From contig CM068372.1 in the NCBI GenBank assembly GCA_034769895.1, positions 374,685,258 to 374,749,257 of the forward strand: 64,000 bases of DNA, read 5' to 3'. The first letter of the stretch is position 1, and each line of letters starts with the position of its first letter. The notes below the pieces were generated by a model. It was not told where the DNA came from. It made no database searches and was given only the letters and a program-made list of their open reading frames with translations. The translations under genes and the position numbers were made by a program. Shown piece by piece: positions 58,215 through 64,000 of this stretch. The DNA comes from Magicicada septendecula (lineage: Eukaryota; Arthropoda; Insecta; Hemiptera; Cicadidae).

Positions 58215-58740
58215 ACGCTACCGACTCGGAACACAAAGATTTTATGTTGGTAAAAATGTAAAATTTTTACCTTATAGCCTGAACCAGTTTTCGCTTATTA
58301 TAAGCTTCGTCAGAGGCTGCCATTGGGAGCGCTGTCCGTCTTGTTCTTGGCGACGGCACCGTCTTTTGAAAGATCGATGTTGTGTGTGTGGGATGTGATA
58401 TGTTCGAATAATATGTGTGTTTTAAATTGTGTCTGTTCGTTTAGGATCTCGTTTTTATATGTTCTTGTGTGTTTGTATATTTCAAATTGTTCAAGAGTGT
58501 CTAGTTTTCGGCCTTTTGTGTGTACGTGTAGAATATCCATGTAGCTTTTGATGTTTCTGTGTGTGTGGTTTGCTTCAATGAGGTGGTTTGCAAAGGTGGA
58601 TTCTGTAGTGGAGTGTAGTGCTTTCATGTGTTCAATGTATCTCTGTTTGAAGCAATGTCCTGTCTGGCCTATATAGAATTTGTTGGAATCTGAGCAATTT
58701 AGTTTGTAAACACCAGGTAATCTAATTTGTTTTGTTTATT
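58215..58740 (-). mobile_element. Penelope-like element 3' end (GIY-YIG endonuclease plus pLTR), PLE-A
   Basis: Minus strand, open from about 58737 to the stop at 58310-58312. The GIY-YIG hallmark is explicit: GVYKLNCSDSNKFYIGQTG, then CFKQRYIEHM carrying the conserved Arg of the active-site helix. FANHLIEANHTHRNI, MDILHVHTKGRKLDTLEQFE, IYKHTRTYKNEILNEQTQF and ILFEHI follow, ending TDSAPNGSL. In PLEs this endonuclease domain sits C-terminal to the RT and nicks target DNA; the RT is missing here (5' truncation at about 58740). The stop codon falls inside a hammerhead-like motif (58276-58318), after which pLTR-like DNA ends in CCGAGTCGG. The reading frame is intact over 142 codons, the best preserved PLE-A copy in the window. 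Confidence 0.88.
58276..58318 (-). ncRNA. Hammerhead ribozyme motif, PLE-A, all core bases intact
   Basis: Minus strand, 43 nt: stem I AGCCT/AGGCT (5 bp); core CTGACGA; one unpaired A; stem II GCTTA-TAA-TAAGC (5 bp); GAAA; stem III AAC-TG-GTT (3 bp including the A of GAAA); C at the cleavage position, directly followed by the stem I 3' strand. TGA of the core is the stop codon of the GIY-YIG frame. Hammerhead ribozymes in PLE pLTRs are established; activity of this copy is inference. Confidence 0.75.
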
Positions 58741-58801
58741 TATCCCGCCACTGAATTTATTTATCCCGTGTATCTATGAATTTTTGCCAAACATAAATAA
58801 T

Positions 58802-58802
<1 letters not shown>

Positions 58803-58866
<64 letters not shown>
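58803..58866. repeat. (CA)n microsatellite
   Basis: Pure CA run of about 64 bases. Confidence 0.97.
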
Positions 58867-58867
<1 letters not shown>

Positions 58868-59417
58868 GCACACACAACCTTTATGTTTGAAACGTACAGT
58901 TTTTACGGCCGAGGAAAATACGCTCACATTTTTAATTTCGATAACGAAAGATGCAATTTGAATAACAGGTAGTACGGCAAACTTTTATCGTTCCGATAAA
59001 TGGTAAGTGTCAAACTACTACAAGGTTGATACTCTTTTATGCATAACCAAGGACCATCTCTGCTCTCTCTAGGGACCTAAAGGGCACTTTGTGAACAATG
59101 AAATCCAGAACTTGCAAGTAATTACGAAGGTCAATTACTTCACCACGTGACTGTCAAGGCTATACAGCCGCTCATCGAACTCACCTACTAATAAGAAGAC
59201 TCGAACGGAGAAAGCCGTTTGGTGTCGTGCATTGCTAGTGTTGGTGCACAAGAAACACTGCTTTTTACAATTAAAACAACCAAGAGACGTTAGTGGATGA
59301 GACGCTATACTGGGAGTCAATATAAGTTACTAAACAGTTTAAGATTAGAGCGTAACATTTATTTTAAAACGAATCACCGTTCATTATATTATAGTCTCCA
59401 AGTCACGTGTACAAGTA
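58867..59417. other. Unassigned DNA
   Basis: Nothing recognised. Confidence 0.45.
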
Positions 59418-59480
59418 TTTAATTGTAATATTTGTAAACACTTGGTTATTCACCGTCTTGTGAGTTCTTTAAAACTTCCA

Positions 59481-59522
59481 ATAACAACGCGTTTCAAGGA
59501 TAAATCCTCATCATCAGGTTAT
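59481..59522 (-). ncRNA. Hammerhead ribozyme motif, PLE-C, intact core
   Basis: Minus strand, 42 nt: stem I ATAAC/GTTAT (5 bp); core CTGATGA; unpaired T; stem II GAGGA-TTTA-TCCTT (5 bp, one G-T); GAAA; CGCG giving stem III AC-GC-GT; T at the cleavage position. All invariant core bases are present. Confidence 0.7.
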
Positions 59523-59687
59523 AAAAACACCAATCCTTCTGGAGAAGTCATCAAAAAATCAAAAATTATCAGAGTCGATCGCGTGTAGTGGTGGGCGCCA
59601 GGTCGTGACGTGGCGTGAAGTGCTTTGTGATGTTTGGTAATAATTTTTTATTTTTTTGACAACTTCTCCAGAAGGATTGGCGTTTTT

Positions 59688-59729
59688 ATAACCTGTTGAT
59701 GAGGATTTATCCTTGAAACGCGTTGTTAT
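59688..59729 (+). ncRNA. Hammerhead-like motif, PLE-C, mutated core
   Basis: Identical stems to the left arm, but the core reads CTGTTGA, i.e. the conserved A of CTGA is T. Predicted inactive. Confidence 0.65.
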
Positions 59730-59794
59730 TGGAAGTTTTAAAGAAGTCACAAGACGGTGAATAACCAAGTGTTTACAAATATTACAATTAAATA

Positions 59795-60553
59795 GAATCC
59801 CCGTTATTCGGCTGCGGGAATCCAAAAAGTTCTACAGTCCAAACGTTTGATAATACAAATTATTCTCGGTAACGTGAATAAATAAAATTCAATAGGTCAT
59901 CCACCTCAAAAAAAAAGAACAAACAATTATCGGTTGTAATGAAAGCGTCTAATTAACGTTACTAACTGCTAACTTTGCTGGTCGTTTGTTATAAGTTGTG
60001 GGATTAGAACACATGATCAGAAGACGTAGTCAGTAACTTCAGTTTTCTGCCACATGAAACTTTTCTTTTTTGGAGCTAAAAAAACAACATATAATCTTCC
60101 GCAATTAAGCGCTTCCAAGTATATTGAAATATAACCGGACCATTGCATTAGGTGTTATAAAAATTGTAATAAGTGATGTAATAATTTATTATATTAATAA
60201 TATATTAATAACTGTTTCGTCAAGAATTTAGAGATTGCAGCCAAACAGGTACAGGGGTTGGAAAAAACAACAGCAACAATGGCTGGTTGTAGGTGAACCT
60301 GGACGACAGGTGATATCTGAAGTGTTCAAACGTTCAAGTGCTTACGTGAGATTCTGACCACAAACATCTATGAGAAGGAAAATATTGAAGCAAAGGTAAG
60401 AAAGACTTAAAAATCCTGTGCTACATATTCGCCTACAATTCTGAGACGGTTTGAAAAGTTTCAGAATCTCTCGACCACGATAAACAAAAGACTTTCTGTG
60501 GACACCTTATAACGATGGAGACAGACCATGATCTTCACTTTCCAGCGAAGAGC
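59795..60553. other. Unassigned DNA, possibly 5' part of LINE-B
   Basis: Upstream of the recognisable LINE-B coding relic; nothing readable. Confidence 0.35.
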
Positions 60554-62360
60554 AGATCTTGTACAGACAATGCTTTTAGTATTACACAAATCATTAAGAA
60601 GCATCGTTAGTTCAATAAAGAAACGCATGTAGCTACCGTTGGCTTTGAGTAGGCTTTTGGTAGACTAGATAGAAATTTGCTGTGGCAAATATTAGAAAAA
60701 CGTTATCCATAGCAACTTATTAGAACTATACAAAGCCTGTGTGACGGAACAAGAATAGCTGCTAAAAATGATTGTTGGATGTCTCAACAAATATCTGTCA
60801 GTCAAGATGCTAGACAAGAGTTCAGTATATCACCTAGTCTTCTTAACATTTATATCGAAATAGAAACAACTGGTGAACCCTGATATTAAGATATCACGAG
60901 ACAGATATTTGTTTGCGCTGTTGTTTGCTGACCACTTGCTTGTAATCAAAATACAGAATCTGTTTTACAAAACTCTGATAACCTCCAGCAGATTTGCAAA
61001 CAATACAATTTGAACATCTCCACTATACAGAAAGGTAATGGCATTTTAAAGCAAGGAACCAATAAGAACAAAAATAATGATTAATGATAAAATTAAATTG
61101 ACACTTTGTTGTTTCGCGGATGATCAGGCTATTCTGTCGGACTCTGAAAACAGATTGCAGATAGGGATACATTTGTTAAATCGAATCTGCAAAGACTCTG
61201 GATTGCAGATATCCACACGTAAAACCAAGGTGATGGCTTTTCGTGGAACTGATCCCGTACGGGCAAAAATTGTTATAGATAGTACTTGTCTGGAACAAGA
61301 TAGTAATTTTAAATACCTGGGGTACAGTGTGTCTTATAATGCATGCAACGACGTTGTGAATAAGTTGCATAAGTTCAACTTTATGTGCGGGACCATTAGG
61401 CGAACTCTTAAGTCAGCAAGTAAAGGAACACGCCTAAAGTTCTACAAGGTGCTGGCTCTTCCCACACTCTTTATGGATCTGAGAATTGGACTTTAACGAA
61501 AGGCCAGGCCAGTCCCATCTAAGCGGCTGAAATGAGATTTCTCAGGCACGTGGCAGGGTATACTCTCCATGCTCATAGAAGAAACACAGATATACTGCAG
61601 GAACTGAATGTTATCAGCATACTCGACAGGATCGCCCAGTATCGGCTGAATTGGTGGGAACATCTTTGCCGAATGGATGACGCCGCATCGCCAAACAACT
61701 CTGGAAGTATAAGCCGAGGGGACGGAGAGGTGTGGGACGTCCGAGGAAGCGCTGGAGTGACCAGCTTTGCCTATTTGAGACCGGAACAAACCATTCTTGG
61801 TTTAATCCGTGAAGATGATGATGATGAAATATTCTAGAACAGGTTAGCCATTTTAATTATTTGGGAAATGATATTGGCTACGACAGAAATTATGACATTG
61901 ATGTTAAGTTCCAGACAATCTGTGGGACAATCAACCGTATTTTTAGAAACAAGGTACGACGAGGTACAAAATTAACGTTTCACAAGCTTATGACGGTCCC
62001 TGTACTGCTCTATGGCTGTGAATTATGGACAACTAACAAACAAGAAAGTAAAATACAGTCCTCGGAAATGGAGTTCTTAAGAGGAGTTAAAGGGAGTTAG
62101 ACTTGACTGTACAAAGCATGACGCCATAAGAGAAGAATTACAAGTTTTTAACGTGATTGAAAGATTAAAAGATTGTAAACAACAGTGGAAAGAACACTTA
62201 GAAAGAATGTCAGGTTCAGGACTGGCCAAACAAGCGTGGAAATATAAACCTATAGGACACAGGTGTGTTGGTAGACCCAGGACGAGATGGCTGGAGGATC
62301 TTTGAAGGCGGAACAGGCAGCACCATGCCTATGCCGTGTTGTGAAGATGATGATGACGAG
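60554..62360 (+). mobile_element. LINE-B relic, interrupted by LINE-A
   Basis: Left part 60554-61090: RSCTDNAFSITQIIKKHR, then VATVGFE*AFGRLDRNLLWQ, TIQSLCDGTRIAAKNDCWMS, SPSLLNIYIEIE (RT palm motifs), LLFADHLLVIK (catalytic ADD now ADH), NLQQICKQYNLNIST, IRTKIMINDKI with stops and shifts. Right part 61830-62360: ILEQVSHFNYLGNDIGYDRN, TICGTINRIFRNKVRRGTKL, MTVPVLLYGCELWT, then SSEMEFLRGVKGS, HLERMSGSGLAKQAWKYKP and VGRPRTRWLEDL, and a (GAT)n tail at 62344-62356. INDKI and ILEQVSHF join exactly across the inserted LINE-A. Confidence 0.85.
61092..61829 (+). mobile_element. LINE-A copy inserted into LINE-B
   Basis: Begins LTLCCFADDQAILSDSENRL (catalytic FADD present), then GIHLLNRICKDSGLQISTRK, KYLGYSVSYNACNDVVNKLH, FMCGTIRRTLKSASKGTRLK. 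A frameshift near 61470 (lost base in the CTTTATGG segment) is followed by MRFLRHVAGYTLHAHRRNTD, ILDRIAQYRLNWWEHLCRMD. A second frameshift in the GRRGVGRPRKRW region precedes a (GAT)n tail at 61814-61827. The left end starts in the same place as TTGACACTTTGTTGTTT of the 0.2-kb copy. The target duplication is short and imperfect (AAAT/AAAAT). Confidence 0.85.
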
Positions 62361-64000
62361 TACTGTAGGCGAACGGAGTTCTCAGGATCTAAAAAAATGT
62401 GGAATAAGGAAAAAAAGATGTAGGTAACAGAATTATAGAAATAAATAGGATCAGATTCAGATAGTAGTTCCTTCTTTCTTGTTGTTTACTATAGACTATC
62501 TATAAAGAGAACATGTTACAATACGTATAATATTCAGAAGGATAGTTGCTGACGTGGTGATTTTTCTGAAAAAAAATCAAAAGCGTGTTATCGAAAGAAG
62601 AATCAAAAGAATGAAAAAATACTAGTAAAGGAGAGTAAAACTCTAGAAAGTTGTTAGGAAGTTGTGTAAGTTGCAGCCCGTAGGTGGCTGAAACAAAAGA
62701 AGGAATTTAGTAATTGTACTAAGATATCTTTCGGTTATCAGATAAAGGACTTCTCTACACAAGCAGAGTTTCAGTAACGAAATAATAATCGGCCTCTGTC
62801 TCCGACAAGTAATACACTCTGTCTCTGACAGATATTAAACTCTGGGTAATGTTATAAAAATTGAAAAACTGCAATTTTAGACCGGATGTACATGTTTGTT
62901 TTGTTTTAGACCTTCATGGTGTTTTGTTCCAACAGGGCTGTAAAATCACATACAACACACGAACGTTTGCAAAGATATGCGAAACCCAATTTCGCGGAAC
63001 AAGTTATTTATGATTTTTTTTTCGATTAACTGAAAACCGGTTTCACGAAAGTGTTTAGTGTCGTTCATCGGACATCATCGTCCGCATTCAGCACAGGTTT
63101 ATCGAAAGGTCGTATCGATTGTAATTTACTCGTCGTGGGTTGGATCCTAATTGCGAGTCTGTCAGGTATGGGATGCATTATTATGTAGTTTTCCGTGCTA
63201 AACAATAAAAGCGTTTTATGTAAGCGAAAGTATGGCAAAACTGTACGTCATCGAATACCGTTGGGAATGGAACCATTGGACCAGTTTCCTCTTGTTGTAA
63301 AGGTGTATGTTACTATTGTATAATTTAAATAAGATTAAATTTCATGGATATTTTAATACTTAATAGAACTTTCTTCTTAAAGCCTACTAGTTCCTTCTTT
63401 CCTGTTGTTTACAACAGACGATCTATTGGTTGACGAAGAGGGCACTATTTATGTTACGTACAATGTAGAATGTTGCTCCAAATAGCCTATACCAACATTT
63501 TATTTAAAAATATTATTTTAATATGCAGTCTTAACTACTAAATCAATTGATTCTAGAAATAATTAAAATCATCGCCTCTATTGTAAATGTTGTTTACTTA
63601 TCGAAAAACGCACAAGACGTTTTCACAAAATACAGAAATTTCCTAGTCAGGATCGAACTGTATGCACATCGCGGGGACAATGCAACAAACGTTGATCAGC
63701 TGTCGCAGAAGCAGCACTCACGTTCCACGGCACTTGAGAAATGTTCTACATGATATGAAACGACTTTTTTCAATTGTATGGACTTTATACCATGAAATTA
63801 TCCTTCGCTTACACAGGATCCATAATACACGTTGTCATTGTTGCGCTCCGATATTTGTTTCTTCGTTTTCTCTTTTTAAATATATGCACACCATAATGAT
63901 TTGCAAGACCTCTGTTTAAAATCGTACGGTGACGACACTGCGATTCTTGCTACACGCGTATAAATAAAGACTGAGTGTAAGATACCACTTTGTTACAAAG
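62361..64000. other. Unassigned DNA with a distant direct repeat
   Basis: TAGTTCCTTCTTTCTTGTTG then TTTACTATAGACTATCTAT at 62465 recurs as TAGTTCCTTCTTTCCTGTTG, TTTACAACAGACGATCTAT at 63388. No gene recognised; frames at 63547-63919 have no domain. Confidence 0.4.

Larger units (their letters stand above)
59418..59794. mobile_element. PLE-C ribozyme-bearing inverted pair
   Basis: Left arm 59418-59573 and right arm 59640-59794 are near-perfect reverse complements (TTTAATTGTAATATTTGTAA ... against TTACAAATATTACAATTAAA), separated by about 66 bases of GC-richer sequence. Each arm carries one hammerhead-like motif pointing outward. No protein-coding part is recognisable. Assignment to Penelope-like elements rests on ribozyme type and on the inverted arrangement seen for PLE-A. 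Confidence 0.65.

Noticed and set aside
63230-63300. tRNA-like sequence on the minus strand (GGTTCCATTCCCAACGG)
   Set aside because: B-box resemblance only; no A box at the right spacing.

Overview
The window looks like intergenic or heterochromatic DNA from a large, AT-rich, repeat-dense animal genome, most likely an insect. It carries LINE reverse-transcriptase relics of several clades (jockey-like among them), Penelope-like retroelement (PLE) remnants with a GIY-YIG endonuclease, a P-element-superfamily transposase relic, tRNA-derived SINEs, MITEs and abundant microsatellites. I found no host protein-coding gene, no rRNA or tRNA gene that I trust, no operon structure and no CRISPR. Almost every open frame is either a transposon fragment or a frame through simple sequence. 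All assignments are made by eye from recognised protein motifs; no database search was run.

Layout. 1-0.9 kb: 5'-cut LINE-A fragment with a (GAT)n tail. 3.6-4.2 kb: GT/GA microsatellite and two tRNA-like heads. 4.87-5.69 kb: palindromic pair of PLE 3' ends. 7.8-8.1 kb: LINE 5'-type block. 9.7 kb: PLE-type ribozyme motif. 11.55-12.32 kb: LINE-C with 10-bp target duplication. 12.84-13.68 kb: SINE split by a 506-bp MITE. 15.54-15.69 kb: tiny LINE 3' stub. 19-28 kb: a 9-kb modular array of about 164-bp units in both orientations with flanking blocks, microsatellite and hairpin ends. 29-31 kb: strand-asymmetric A-rich DNA. 31.75-32.0 kb: perfect 254-bp palindrome. 33.0-33.3 kb: SINE with 11-bp target duplication. 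34.85-37.5 kb: LINE relics, including one SINE-like element inserted in a LINE. 37.7 kb: MITE-like element. 39.7 kb: LINE 3' end. 40.3-41.4 kb: P-element transposase relic. 41.7-42.2, 45.7, 50.4 and 56.5 kb: LINE relics. 49.2-49.8 and 52.3-53.8 kb: jockey-like LINEs, the second interrupted by another LINE. 50.7-51.2 kb: second copy of the MITE. 55.0-55.7 kb: LINE-A with 10-bp target duplication. 57.6, 58.2-58.7 and 59.4-59.8 kb: PLE pieces. 60.55-62.36 kb: LINE-B interrupted by LINE-A.

The most interesting signal is a recurring RNA motif. Four sequence-unrelated repeat families carry a segment that folds as a minimal hammerhead ribozyme: core CTGANGA, a stem II hairpin, GAAA, a very small stem III, then a stem I closing the core. 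Around twelve copies are present. In the copy at 58.3 kb the motif directly follows a PLE GIY-YIG domain, and the stop codon of that reading frame lies inside the ribozyme core. One of the four families sits inside the flanking block of the 9-kb array, which makes that array a candidate for an undescribed non-autonomous, ribozyme-bearing element. Hammerhead ribozymes are known from PLEs; the array, the repeated palindromic pairing of these ends, and a conserved extra nucleotide next to stem II are what I would check first.

The elements also give a relative chronology from nested insertions: a MITE inside a SINE, LINE-A inside LINE-B, a LINE-derived short element inside LINE-Y, and a LINE inside a jockey-like LINE. 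Several insertions keep recognisable target-site duplications, so they are relatively young compared with the heavily frameshifted elements around them.
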